The notes: a model not told the origin generated them from the letters alone. Positions 56,134-64,000 are shown, counted from the stretch's first letter. The stretch: 64,000 nucleotides of DNA from an uncultured Bacteroidales bacterium (GCA_900316245.1 ONCE01000012.1:62001-126000); one strand, 5' to 3'. Translations and numbers: made by a program.

Positions 56134-57156
56134 ATGTTAAACGGAAAATCAGTTCTCATTACCGGCGGAACGGGCTCATTTGGAAAGAAGTTCGTGGAGG
56201 TTATCCTGAGGGATTATCCTCAGGTTAAGAAGATTATCATTTATTCGCGGGATGAATTGAAACAGTTTGAACTGAAACAGAAGTATCCGGAGTATAAATA
56301 TCCGATGATGCGTTATTTCATTGGAGACGTGCGTGACCTGGAGCGGCTTACCCGCGCCTGCGAAGGCGTCGATGTCATTATCCATGCGGCGGCCATCAAA
56401 CAGGTAGATACAGCCGAGTACAACCCGGATGAATGTATCAAGACCAATGTGCACGGCGCTCAGAATGTGATCAAAGCCGCTTTGGCCACGGGTGTCAAGG
56501 ATGTGGTCGCCCTGTCTACAGACAAGGCCTGCGCCCCCATCAACCTGTATGGAGCTACCAAACTCACCAGCGACAAACTTTTCTGCGCCGCCAACAATAT
56601 CAGCGGCGCCCGGCCCATTAAATTCTCGGTGGTCCGCTATGGAAACGTCATGGGCTCCCGTGGCTCGGTTATTCCCTTCTTTATCAACAAGCGGGACAGC
56701 GGTGCAAAGGAACTTCCCATCACCGATTTTCGCATGACGCGCTTCAACATTTCCCTGGAAGCGGGTGTCGCTCTGGTGATGTATGCGCTGGGCCACCATC
56801 TGGGCGGGGAAATCTTCATTCCCAAGATTCCTTCCTATCACATCAAGGACGTGGCCAAGGCCATTGCCCCCCATCTGCCTCAAGTAGAGGTGGGTATCCG
56901 TCCCGGAGAGAAACTGCACGAGGAAATGATCACGGTCACCGACGCCCTGGATACCATCGACCTGGGCCGTTATTATGTGATTCTCCCTTCGGTCTCGGAT
57001 AAACACACGCGGGAGGAATTCATTCAGCACCACCATGCCAAGCCGGTTCCGGAAGGTTTCCATTACAGCTCGGACAACAATACCGAGTGGGAAACCGTGG
57101 AATCCATGCGGGAGAACATCCGGAAATTCGTTGACCCTAATTTTGAGGTGAAATGA
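56134..57156 (+). CDS. pseB: UDP-GlcNAc 4,6-dehydratase, PseB-like
   Basis: 340 residues of the extended SDR polysaccharide-synthesis family. NAD loop VLITGGTGSFGKKF (about 7-20), GDVRDLERL, HAAAIKQVDTAEYNPDE, catalytic region STDKACAPINLYGATK (Ser...Tyr-x3-Lys), and VVRYGNVMGSRGSVIPFF. The AAxKQV and short length fit PseB (C5-inverting dehydratase, first step to pseudaminic acid) and related FnlA/CapE enzymes; exact stereochemistry cannot be told. Followed by a nucleotidyltransferase-like gene overlapping by 4 nt. Confidence 0.88.
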   Translation: MLNGKSVLITGGTGSFGKKFVEVILRDYPQVKKIIIYSRDELKQFELKQKYPEYKYPMMRYFIGDVRDLERLTRACEGVDVIIHAAAIKQVDTAEYNPDECIKTNVHGAQNVIKAALATGVKDVVALSTDKACAPINLYGATKLTSDKLFCAANNISGARPIKFSVVRYGNVMGSRGSVIPFFINKRDSGAKELPITDFRMTRFNISLEAGVALVMYALGHHLGGEIFIPKIPSYHIKDVAKAIAPHLPQVEVGIRPGEKLHEEMITVTDALDTIDLGRYYVILPSVSDKHTREEFIQHHHAKPVPEGFHYSSDNNTEWETVESMRENIRKFVDPNFEVK

Positions 57157-57890
57157 GTGTAAACGCTATCATTCAGGCCCGTTGCGGTTCAACCCGGTTC
57201 CCGGCCAAGGTCTTTGCCGACATTGACGGCAAGCCTCTTATCTGGCATGTGGTCGACCGCCTCAAACATACCAATAAGATTGATAAAATCATCATTGCCA
57301 CCACTGTTTCGTCTAAGGATGACAGAATAGAGGAGTGGTGCAGGGAGAATGGCGTAGATTGTTTCCGTGGCAGCGAGGAGAATGTCCTTAACCGTTATTA
57401 CAGCGCATCGGAAGCCTTCCCGTCGGATTATGTGGTCCGCATTACCGCCGATGACCCCTTCAAGGAGCCTGCTGTCATTGACGCTGTCATTACTAAGTTG
57501 CTGGAAGAGGGTTTTGACCACGTTACCAACAACCTGCCTCCTTCCTTCCCGGAAGGACTCGATTGCGAGGCATTCCGGAAATCGGCCCTGGACCGTTCCG
57601 AAAAGGAAGCCGAGACCGATTTTGAGCGCGAACACGTAACGCAGTACATCTATCACCATCCGGAAATCTTCAAAATTGGCAACGTGTCATGCGACCGTCA
57701 GCTTTCGCATCTTCGCTGGACCATCGACAAAGAAGCAGACCTGGAAATGGTGCGTGCCGTCTATGCGCACCGAAACCCGGAAAACAGGGGAATCCTGCTG
57801 ATGGAAGAAATCCTCCAGATCCTGAAAGACAACCCGGAGATTGAGAAGATCAATTCCGAGGTCGAAAGAAGTGCGATGTATAAATCATAA
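57153..57890 (+). CDS. SpsF/PseF-like cytidylyltransferase family protein
   Basis: 245 residues. NAIIQARCGSTRFPAKVFADIDGKPL (nucleotide-binding N terminus), TVSSKDDRIEEWC, YVVRITADDPF (metal Asp) and RWTIDKEADLEMVRAVY match COG1861/SpsF, the cytidylyltransferase-like partner found in spore-coat and nonulosonic acid clusters, which would make the CMP-activated sugar. It overlaps the pseB-like gene by 4 nt and precedes the aminotransferase by 12 nt. Sugar specificity is inferred only from the neighbours. Confidence 0.85.
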   Translation: MSVNAIIQARCGSTRFPAKVFADIDGKPLIWHVVDRLKHTNKIDKIIIATTVSSKDDRIEEWCRENGVDCFRGSEENVLNRYYSASEAFPSDYVVRITADDPFKEPAVIDAVITKLLEEGFDHVTNNLPPSFPEGLDCEAFRKSALDRSEKEAETDFEREHVTQYIYHHPEIFKIGNVSCDRQLSHLRWTIDKEADLEMVRAVYAHRNPENRGILLMEEILQILKDNPEIEKINSEVERSAMYKS

Positions 57891-57902
57891 AAATAAAATA
57901 GA

Positions 57903-59081
57903 ATGGAACGCATTTCCGATTTAGAAAGAAAATACGTAAACGAAGCATTGGATAATGCCTTCGCCACCTCGAAGAATTCCATCTTCAATACCCGGCTCGA
58001 AAAAGAGTTCGCCCAGAAGTTCGGAATGAAATATGCCATTGGCAGCAGCAACGGAACGGCCACGCTGCACACAGCCGTTGCCGCCCTGGGCATCAAGCCC
58101 GGCGAGGAAGTGATTGCCCCCGCCCTTACCATGTCCAGCTCGTCCTTCGGCATCATCATGGCCGGTTGCAATCCCGTTTTTGCCGACAGCGACCGTGAGA
58201 CCTTCCAGATTACGGCAGAAAGCATCGAGAAGTGCATTACCCCCAAGACCCGGGCTGTCATGACGGTGGCCCTCTATGGATTCTGCCCCGACTACGACAA
58301 TATTATCGAGGTTTGCAAGAAGCACAACCTCTATCTGATAGAAGACAATGCAGAGGCCTTTGGCGCCAAGTATAAGGGCAAGCTGGTGGGAACCTTCGGT
58401 GACTTCTCCAGCTTCAGTTTCCAGGCCTCCAAGCACCTGACCACCGGTGAAGGCGGCATGCTCTTGACCGACAATCTGGAGCTGGCCGATGAAGCCCGCC
58501 GTTTCGGCTGCCTGGGTTATGGCAGCGTAGGTGCCACCAAGCAGAAGATTTCCCGCAATGACATCCAGGATCCGGCCTATTTCCGTCATGTGAGCGTCGG
58601 CTTCAACTACCGCATGTCGGAATTACAGGCCGCCTGTGCCCTGGGTCAGTTGGAGCGCTCCGACGAACTCGTCCAGAACTTCAAGGATTGCGCGAAAATA
58701 TTCGATGAAGCGCTCAAGGGACAGAATCTGCTGATCCCCGAAAAGGCACCCGAGGGCTGCGAGCCTTCGTACTGGACCTACTGCTGCGTCCTGAATACCG
58801 ACAAGCCCGAGAAGGAATGGTACGAGTTCCGTGACCTGTTCCAGAAGAATGGCGGAGACCCTTACTATGCTGCCTGGAAGCTCTCTTATCAGGAGCCTGC
58901 TTTCCAGAACATCGTTCATAATCAGCCGGGTATCTGGCAGTCATACGAGCCTGGCCTTTGCCCGAATTCAGAGTATCTCCAGTTGCGCATGATCCAGCTC
59001 AAGACCAACTATTGGGATCTGGATGAATGCAAGCAGCAGGCCGAGATCCTTCACAAGACTATCCAAGAGTTCCAAAAGTAA
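57903..59081 (+). CDS. DegT/DnrJ/EryC1 aminotransferase, PseC-like
   Basis: 392 residues, PLP-dependent sugar aminotransferase. Substrate and cofactor motifs: AIGSSNGTATLHTAVAALG, EVIAPALTMSSSSF, LIEDNAEAFGAKYKG and the PLP lysine in SFQASKHLTTGEGGML (about 180). In the cluster it would aminate the 4-keto sugar made by the PseB-like dehydratase. CATG is frequent in this gene, unlike the chromosome around the cluster. Confidence 0.9.
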   Translation: MERISDLERKYVNEALDNAFATSKNSIFNTRLEKEFAQKFGMKYAIGSSNGTATLHTAVAALGIKPGEEVIAPALTMSSSSFGIIMAGCNPVFADSDRETFQITAESIEKCITPKTRAVMTVALYGFCPDYDNIIEVCKKHNLYLIEDNAEAFGAKYKGKLVGTFGDFSSFSFQASKHLTTGEGGMLLTDNLELADEARRFGCLGYGSVGATKQKISRNDIQDPAYFRHVSVGFNYRMSELQAACALGQLERSDELVQNFKDCAKIFDEALKGQNLLIPEKAPEGCEPSYWTYCCVLNTDKPEKEWYEFRDLFQKNGGDPYYAAWKLSYQEPAFQNIVHNQPGIWQSYEPGLCPNSEYLQLRMIQLKTNYWDLDECKQQAEILHKTIQEFQK

Positions 59082-59089
59082 TAACCAAT

Positions 59090-60151
59090 ATGTTGGATTT
59101 CAACCAAAACATCAAGATTGGAGACCGCATGATCGGTCCCGACTATCCTACCTATATCATCGCCGAGATTGGTGGTAACTTCGACGGCAGCCTGGATAAG
59201 GCCAAGCGCCTGATTGACGCTGCCAAGGCAGCCGGCGCCGACTGTGCCAAGTTCCAGACTTTCAAGGCCGAGAGCATCGTTTCCGAGGGCGGTTTTTCCA
59301 AGATGACCCTGCACGGAGTACATGGCTCCTGGGGCCGCACCGTCACCGAGGTCTTCAAGGATGTGGAACTTCCGCTGGAGTGGCATCAGGAGCTGGCCGA
59401 CTATTGCAAGAAGGTAGGGATTGATTTCTCCACCTCTCCTTACAACAAAGAGGCTGTGGACCTCTGCGCCGACATGAAGCTGCCTTTCATCAAGATTGGT
59501 TCCGGCGAAATCACCTGGCTGGAAATGCTGGACTACATTGCCCGTAAGGATATTCCCATCATGCTGGCCACCGGCGACGCCACCATGTCCGAGATTGACG
59601 AGGCCGTACGCACCATCGAAAAGACCGGCAATAAGGACTTTGTGCTGATGCAGTGCATCACCAACTATCCTTCCAAATTGGAGAGCGCCAACGTAAACGT
59701 GCTCAAGACCTATCAGAGTGCCTTCGGCTGCCTCACCGGTTACAGCGACCACGCTCCCGGTCCCGTCGTGGCCATCGCCTCTGTGGTGCTGGGTGCCCGT
59801 GTCATTGAGAAGCACTTCACCCTGAACAAGAAGGATAAAGGTCCCGACCACCCGCACTCGATGGAACCGGCCGAGTTCAAGTTCATGGTAGACAGTATCC
59901 GCGAGGTAGAGAAAGCCATGGGCAGCACCCGTAAGGAAGTGCAGAAAGAGGAAGGCGAGACTGTCTTTGTCCAGCGCCGCTGCCTCTATGCCAAGCACGA
60001 CCTGAAGAAAGGCCAGGTAATCAAGGAAGAAGACCTGGACGTGCTACGTCCCGCCCTGGGAATCCTGCCCAAGTACAAGAATGTAGTCATCGGCAAGGCT
60101 GTCAACAAGGACATCCCAGCCCGTGATCCCATCTTCTGGGAAGACCTTTAG
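59090..60151 (+). CDS. Nonulosonic acid synthase (NeuB/PseI family)
   Basis: 353 residues from the ATG at 59090. Condenses phosphoenolpyruvate with a six-carbon amino sugar to a nine-carbon sialic-acid-like sugar. Catalytic TIM barrel (about 1-275) with YIIAEIGGNFDGSLDKAK, AKFQTFKAES, KIGSGEITWLEML, TGYSDHAPGPVVAIASVVLG, IEKHFTLNKKDKGPDHPHS; C-terminal SAF (antifreeze-like) domain about 285-353 (RRCLYAKHDLKKGQVIKEED, VVIGKAVNKDI). The GPDHPHS metal site fits NeuB/PseI/LegI. Which nonulosonate is formed is uncertain. Confidence 0.93.
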   Translation: MLDFNQNIKIGDRMIGPDYPTYIIAEIGGNFDGSLDKAKRLIDAAKAAGADCAKFQTFKAESIVSEGGFSKMTLHGVHGSWGRTVTEVFKDVELPLEWHQELADYCKKVGIDFSTSPYNKEAVDLCADMKLPFIKIGSGEITWLEMLDYIARKDIPIMLATGDATMSEIDEAVRTIEKTGNKDFVLMQCITNYPSKLESANVNVLKTYQSAFGCLTGYSDHAPGPVVAIASVVLGARVIEKHFTLNKKDKGPDHPHSMEPAEFKFMVDSIREVEKAMGSTRKEVQKEEGETVFVQRRCLYAKHDLKKGQVIKEEDLDVLRPALGILPKYKNVVIGKAVNKDIPARDPIFWEDL

Positions 60152-60161
60152 TCTCCGGATC

Positions 60162-60749
60162 ATGATTACCGATAGGGAAATCATATTGGCTATCGTGGAC
60201 AATGACTGTCTCACGCACTCCGACGCGGCTGTCCTGCTGGAAGGAGACGGTTTTTTCCGCTTCCAGAAAGCGGTGGAACTGTACAAGCACGGGCTTGTAG
60301 ACCGCATTGTGTTTAGCGGCAACATCATTGACAAGGATTACGGCAGTTTCCCTTACGAGGAAGTTGCTCCCTTCATCCTGAACCAGGGGGTTCCCGAAAA
60401 GGACCTGATCCACGAGAACAAATCCATGCACACCCGCCAGCAAGCCATCGAAGTGGTGAAAATGGCCATGGAAAGGGGCTGGAAGAAGTTGGCCCTTGTG
60501 GCTTCCCACGAGCATCAATATCGCGCCTATCTCACGTTCCTGCGTGAAGTGCTGGACAGTAAGAGCGGCATTATCCTGTACAATGCCCCGGTTCGTAACC
60601 TGAACTGGTTCGTGGATAGCGGGTGGGGATACCGCTTCGACCGCCTCCTGGCCGAGTTTGAGCGTATTGAGAAATATGGCGCTATGGGTCATTTGGCCAC
60701 CGCCGAAGAAGTAATTGAGTACCAACGATGGAAAGAATCTCTGCTGTAG
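60162..60749 (+). CDS. DUF218 (YdcF/ElyC-like) protein
   Basis: 195 residues from 60162 (MITDREIILAIVDNDCLTH). The segments GLVDRIVFSGNIIDKDYG, KDLIHENKSMHTRQQAIEVV and KKLALVASHEHQYRAYLTFLRE match the DUF218 fold, whose members include ElyC/SanA/YdcF envelope proteins of uncertain activity. No signal peptide, so cytosolic. Placed inside the nonulosonate cluster, 10 nt after the synthase gene and overlapping the next gene by 22 nt. It could act on a sugar-phosphate or nucleotide-sugar intermediate in place of the absent PseG hydrolase, but this is speculation. Confidence 0.85.
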   Translation: MITDREIILAIVDNDCLTHSDAAVLLEGDGFFRFQKAVELYKHGLVDRIVFSGNIIDKDYGSFPYEEVAPFILNQGVPEKDLIHENKSMHTRQQAIEVVKMAMERGWKKLALVASHEHQYRAYLTFLREVLDSKSGIILYNAPVRNLNWFVDSGWGYRFDRLLAEFERIEKYGAMGHLATAEEVIEYQRWKESLL

Positions 60750-61318
60750 AACTGCGTCCGCTGCTGGACGCCTTGGGGCTTTCCGGGGCCGAAGTAACGG
60801 AAACGGCTGTCCCTTTCGGGGATGCTGTCCTGGAAAAGGCCCATCAGGAAGGGTATATCCTTGTCTGGTGCCCGTCCTCCATTGCCGGGCACGCCATCAC
60901 TCTCCGCTTCCTGCGGGAGCGCTTCGGGATAGATCCAGCCGTATCTGAGCCGTGTTTCTACAACCAGGACTGGTACCTTGCAGAGTCCTTCATGGACCAG
61001 CCCCTGGACAACAGCTGGCACCTCATCAAAAAGGAAGTCTTGGAGGAATCCCGTGCCGTACAGCCCGGCGACTTACTAGCAGCCGGGTGCTCTTTCCCGC
61101 CGGCCGTGGTCTGTGCCTGGACCTTTTTCGCCTGGTATTATGCCAGGAGTGAATATCTCTGGTGGCACGACTTTGTGTGGTGTTCCGACGTCGACCACAA
61201 TGGGGACCGCGTCTATGTGGGTAAGTATCACGACATTGACGGCATAAACAAGAACGGTTTCAGCATTCACCGCCATCTGGCCCTGAGACCGTGTTATGCC
61301 GCAGTTTCATACCAATAG
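60728..61318 (+). CDS. Unknown protein of the nonulosonate cluster
   Basis: 196 residues, no signal peptide or membrane segment that is clear. I recognise no family. The N-terminal half (AVELRPLLDALGLSGAEVTE, HAITLRFLRERFGIDPAVSE) is followed by FYNQDWYLAESFMDQPL, a Trp-rich core (AWTFFAWYYARSEYLWWHDF) and VWCSDVDHNGDRVYVGKYHD. Tryptophans and histidines suggest an enzyme core. Overlap of 22 nt with the DUF218 gene and 3-nt spacing to rmlA indicate cotranscription. It may fill one of the steps missing from the cluster (N-acetylation or nucleotide removal) or modify or transfer the sugar. Confidence 0.75.
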   Translation: MERISAVELRPLLDALGLSGAEVTETAVPFGDAVLEKAHQEGYILVWCPSSIAGHAITLRFLRERFGIDPAVSEPCFYNQDWYLAESFMDQPLDNSWHLIKKEVLEESRAVQPGDLLAAGCSFPPAVVCAWTFFAWYYARSEYLWWHDFVWCSDVDHNGDRVYVGKYHDIDGINKNGFSIHRHLALRPCYAAVSYQ

Positions 61319-61321
61319 CCT

Positions 61322-62218
61322 ATGAAAGGAATTGTACTGGCCGGTGGGTCCGGCACCCGACTTTATCCCATTACCAAGGGCGTGAGCAAGCAGCTCCTGC
61401 CGGTTTACGACAAGCCCATGGTGTACTATCCCATTAGCGCTCTGATGCTGGCGGGCATCCGGGATATCCTCATCATCTCCACGCCGCAGGATCTGCCTGC
61501 TTTCAAGCGCCTGCTGGGCAGCGGAGAAGAATTCGGCCTACATCTTTCCTACGCCGAGCAGCCGTCTCCGGACGGCCTGGCCCAGGCTTTCATCATCGGC
61601 AAGGAATTCATCGGTCAGGACAGCGTGTGCCTGGTGCTGGGAGACAACATCTTCCACGGCGCGGGCTTTTCCCCGCTTCTGAAGGAGGCGGTCCGTACGG
61701 CCGAAGAGGATAGCAAGGCTACGGTCTTCGGCTATTGGGTGAGCGATCCCGAGCGTTACGGCGTGGCCCAGTTTGACAAGGCCGGCAACTGCCTTTCCAT
61801 TGAGGAGAAACCCGAGCATCCCAAGAGCAATTATGCCGTGGTGGGCCTCTACTTCTATCCCAACAAGGTGGTGGAGGTAGCCCAGAGCATCAAGCCTTCG
61901 GCCCGCGGAGAACTGGAGATTACCACCGTGAACCAGGAATTCCTGAGGGACGGCCAGCTCAAGGTCCAGACGCTGGGCCGCGGTTTTGCCTGGCTGGATA
62001 CCGGTACCCACGACTCCTTGGCCGAAGCCTCCATCTACATTGAAACCATAGAGAAGCGCCAGGGCCTCAAGGTGGCCTGCCTGGAGGGCATCGGCCTGCG
62101 ACAGGGGTGGATTACCCCGGCTCAGGTGCGCAAGGAGGCCGCCCCTATGGCCAAGAACCAGTATGGCCAGTATCTGCTGAAACTGGCCGATGATGTGGAA
62201 AACGGCATTTATGATTGA
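61322..62218 (+). CDS. rmlA: Glucose-1-phosphate thymidylyltransferase
   Basis: 298 residues. Makes dTDP-glucose from glucose 1-phosphate and dTTP, first step of dTDP-rhamnose synthesis. Motifs: [22 protein letters not shown] start, [61 protein letters not shown]. Codon and CATG use return to the backbone pattern here (only one CATG). Overlaps rmlC by 8 nt. Confidence 0.97.
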   Translation: MKGIVLAGGSGTRLYPITKGVSKQLLPVYDKPMVYYPISALMLAGIRDILIISTPQDLPAFKRLLGSGEEFGLHLSYAEQPSPDGLAQAFIIGKEFIGQDSVCLVLGDNIFHGAGFSPLLKEAVRTAEEDSKATVFGYWVSDPERYGVAQFDKAGNCLSIEEKPEHPKSNYAVVGLYFYPNKVVEVAQSIKPSARGELEITTVNQEFLRDGQLKVQTLGRGFAWLDTGTHDSLAEASIYIETIEKRQGLKVACLEGIGLRQGWITPAQVRKEAAPMAKNQYGQYLLKLADDVENGIYD

Positions 62219-62789
62219 AGTTAAGCATACGGAGATACCGGGCCCGCTGGTGATTGAACCCAAAGTGTTTGGGGACCACCGGGGCTATTTCTTTGAGAGT
62301 TGGAGCCAGCGGGATTTTGACGCGGCCGTGCGCCCCATCCACTTTGTGCAGGACAACGAGAGCAAGAGCCGGTACGGCGTGCTCCGCGGCCTGCATTACC
62401 AGAAGGGAGCCTGCGCCCAGAGCAAACTGGTACGCGTGGTCAAGGGCCGGGTGCTGGACATTGCGGTGGATATCCGCCGCGGCTCACCCTGGTTTGGTAA
62501 GCACGTGACGTGCGAACTCTCCGAGGAAAACCACCTGCAGTTCTTTGTGCCGCGCGGCTTTGCCCACGGATTTGTGGTTCTCAGTGAAGAGGCTGTTTTC
62601 CAATACAAGTGCGACTATCCCTACGCCCCGGAGTCCGAGGGCGCCATCGCTTGGAATGACCCTGCTCTGGGCATTGACTGGCGCATCCCGGAGGCCGATA
62701 TCCTGCTCTCCGAGAAAGACAAGCACCATCCGCTGCTGGTGGAGGCCACCGATTTGTTTGACTATTCCATAGACTATTACGCAGAATGA
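62211..62789 (+). CDS. rmlC: dTDP-4-dehydrorhamnose 3,5-epimerase
   Basis: 192 residues from 62211. Cupin-fold epimerase of dTDP-rhamnose synthesis: [33 protein letters not shown] (catalytic His), [33 protein letters not shown] (Asp/Tyr region follows) and [12 protein letters not shown]. Overlaps rmlA by 8 nt and rmlD by 4 nt. Confidence 0.97.
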   Translation: MIEVKHTEIPGPLVIEPKVFGDHRGYFFESWSQRDFDAAVRPIHFVQDNESKSRYGVLRGLHYQKGACAQSKLVRVVKGRVLDIAVDIRRGSPWFGKHVTCELSEENHLQFFVPRGFAHGFVVLSEEAVFQYKCDYPYAPESEGAIAWNDPALGIDWRIPEADILLSEKDKHHPLLVEATDLFDYSIDYYAE

Positions 62790-63634
62790 AGATCCTGGTA
62801 ACCGGTGCCAACGGCCAGTTGGGAATGAGCCTCAGAAAAAGGGCCGATCAGGTGGAAAATGACTGGTTCTTCACAGACGTGGAAGAACTGGACATCACGG
62901 ATGCCGCCGCCGTCAAGGCTATGGTGGCGCAGAACCGGATTGATACCATCATCAACTGCGCAGCCTATACCAATGTAGATGCCGCCGAGGACAACGAACC
63001 CCTGGCCGAACGGCTCAACGCCCAGGCGGTGGAGAACCTGGCTCTGGCTATGAAGGAAGTGGGCGGCCGGCTCATCCACATTTCTACGGATTACGTGTTT
63101 GGCGGAGAGCCGCACAATACGCCCTGCCGGGAGGACCTTCCGGCCTGCCCCACGGGCGCCTATGGCCGCACCAAACTCCACGGGGAAGAAGCCATCCTGC
63201 GCTCCGGCGTGCGGTATCTGATTGTCCGTACCAGCTGGCTCTACAGCGAGTACGGCAAGAATTTCCTCAAGACTATGCTGCGCCTCACGTCCGAGAAACC
63301 TTCCCTCAAGGTGGTCTTTGACCAGGTGGGAACCCCCACCTATGCCGGAGATCTGGCGGAGGCTATCCTGAAAATGGCCGCACAGGACGGCCGGGATGGA
63401 ATCTATCATTATAGCAACGAGGGCGTATGCTCCTGGTATGACTTTGCCAAGGCCATTGCTGAATATTCCGGGCATACGGAGTGCGCCATTCAGCCGTGCC
63501 ACAGCGACGAGTTCCCTTCCAAGGTGGTCCGTCCCGCTTATTCCGTTCTGGACAAGACCAAGGTCAAGGAGACCTTCGGCCTGTCTGTCCCTTACTGGAC
63601 GGATTCCCTCAAGAAGTGCCTCAAGAACCTCTGA
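62786..63634 (+). CDS. rmlD: dTDP-4-dehydrorhamnose reductase
   Basis: 282 residues; reduces dTDP-4-keto-rhamnose to dTDP-L-rhamnose. SDR motifs ILVTGANGQLGMSLRK (about 2-17), INCAAYTNVDAAEDN, HISTDYVFGG, and catalytic Tyr/Lys in AYGRTKLHGEE. Last gene of the run; rmlB (4,6-dehydratase) is not in the window. Its 3' end overlaps the convergent DUF4906-like gene by 14 nt. Confidence 0.97.
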   Translation: MKILVTGANGQLGMSLRKRADQVENDWFFTDVEELDITDAAAVKAMVAQNRIDTIINCAAYTNVDAAEDNEPLAERLNAQAVENLALAMKEVGGRLIHISTDYVFGGEPHNTPCREDLPACPTGAYGRTKLHGEEAILRSGVRYLIVRTSWLYSEYGKNFLKTMLRLTSEKPSLKVVFDQVGTPTYAGDLAEAILKMAAQDGRDGIYHYSNEGVCSWYDFAKAIAEYSGHTECAIQPCHSDEFPSKVVRPAYSVLDKTKVKETFGLSVPYWTDSLKKCLKNL

Positions 63635-64000
63635 GGGACTCTTTGTTAACCCGCCAACTGCTTTCCTGAAGCCCGTCTCCCACGGGACATACCGTTATGC
63701 GGTACCAGGTATTCCTTACCACATCGAAGTTGTTGCGGTCCTCTCCCAGATAGAACCGGTAGATGAGCCGGTCTCCCACCGGGGTGCTGTAGGTGGAGGA
63801 ATGGTACTGGGCCTTTAATTCTATATAGGAGCAGATGTCCTGGTAGCGGCCGTCCTTGAAGACTTTGCCGCTGTCGGTCTGGACGTTCTCCAGGAGGTTT
63901 CCCTGGCAGTTTTCCAGCAGGTATACATTGACGCTGCGGCTGAGCCCGGCGTTGGCGCCTTCGTTGAGGGCGCTCACCTGGTTGCCGCTTTTGCCGTAGC
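63621..64000 (-). CDS. DUF4906/fimbrillin-like surface protein (5' part beyond window)
   Basis: The C-terminal 126 residues of a gene on the complement that enters from beyond base 64000; the frame is open to the edge. The ending YRFYLGEDRNNFDVVRNTWY followed by CPVGDGLQESSWRVNKES is the C-terminal pattern of the DUF4906/Mfa-fimbrillin-like surface proteins of Bacteroidales, in which this strand completes the beta-sandwich. Likely an exported pilus-related or adhesin protein. An internal GTG at 63977 is unlikely to be the true start since the frame continues upstream. Confidence 0.75.
   Translation of the reverse strand, partial: YGKSGNQVSALNEGANAGLSRSVNVYLLENCQGNLLENVQTDSGKVFKDGRYQDICSYIELKAQYHSSTYSTPVGDRLIYRFYLGEDRNNFDVVRNTWYRITVCPVGDGLQESSWRVNKESLRGS

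Noticed and set aside
383-62850. GGCCGAT as a replication-orienting (KOPS/Chi-like) motif
   Set aside because: The two orientations are about equally frequent and intermixed along the window, so there is no strand polarity.

Overview
The window is bacterial chromosome from a member of the Bacteroidota, most likely an uncultured gut-type Bacteroidales with fairly high G+C (upper fifties percent by eye). The evidence is the Bacteroidota promoter box TAnnTTTG (often with an upstream TTTG) in front of most transcription units, near absence of Shine-Dalgarno sites, many lipoproteins, FISUMP-domain proteins, GH92/GH20/GH26 enzymes, a UpxY-type NusG paralogue, a DUF4906-like fimbrial protein and a Bacteroidota-type SRP RNA. 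The genus is not determinable from the sequence alone.

Layout: 1-3.8 kb holds three FISUMP lipoproteins and an ApbE flavin transferase. 3.9-7.9 kb has a reduced ComEC divergent from an acetate kinase / phosphotransacylase / triosephosphate isomerase operon. 7.9-12.7 kb has a SpoIIE-type phosphatase, an M28 peptidase and an orphan sugar-binding lipoprotein. 12.7-13.5 kb is a gene-free block of palindromic repeats, followed by tRNA-Val. 13.6-16.7 kb is a GH20-GH26 glycosidase operon. 16.7-24.6 kb has a hydrolase, a six-gene envelope operon (barrels, phosphoesterase, S9 peptidase) and lipoate ligase. 24.6-28.5 kb is an SGNH hydrolase, MnmA and an ABC-F protein. 28.5-33.6 kb is a tightly overlapping pyrimidine operon pyrC-K-D-F-E-B. 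33.7-39.2 kb has an arginine deiminase-like enzyme, OTCase, cytidine deaminase and small housekeeping genes. 39.2-44.6 kb is a Fur regulator, a fucose-isomerase-like protein, the SRP RNA and a five-gene operon. 44.7-46.9 kb has a DUF4332 protein, an anomalous tRNA-Asp, a kinase-like protein and more repeats. 46.9-51.3 kb holds TlpA-like, CE2 esterase and GH92 genes. 51.4-54.9 kb is nusG-like/uvrA. 54.9-63.6 kb is a surface-glycan region: WaaA, a nonulosonic-acid (pseudaminic/legionaminic-type) gene set, two genes of unclear role, then rmlA-C-D. A partial DUF4906-like fimbrial gene ends the window.

The most unusual signals are: (1) the 7-mer GGCCGAT/ATCGGCC occurs about 75 times, several-fold above expectation, on both strands equally, like a DNA-uptake or other genome-wide signal word; (2) CATG is strongly avoided in the backbone but not in 54.85-61.3 kb, marking that glycan cluster as a compositional island; (3) a tRNA-Asp gene carries a perfect 22-nt tandem duplication; (4) a 29-nt palindromic repeat found between genes also sits in frame inside mnmA; (5) two further families of dispersed palindromic elements; (6) an aspartate transcarbamoylase fused only to the zinc ribbon of PyrI; (7) several transcription units with the start codon 4-7 nt after the -7 box, suggesting leaderless mRNAs. 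All counts were made by eye.
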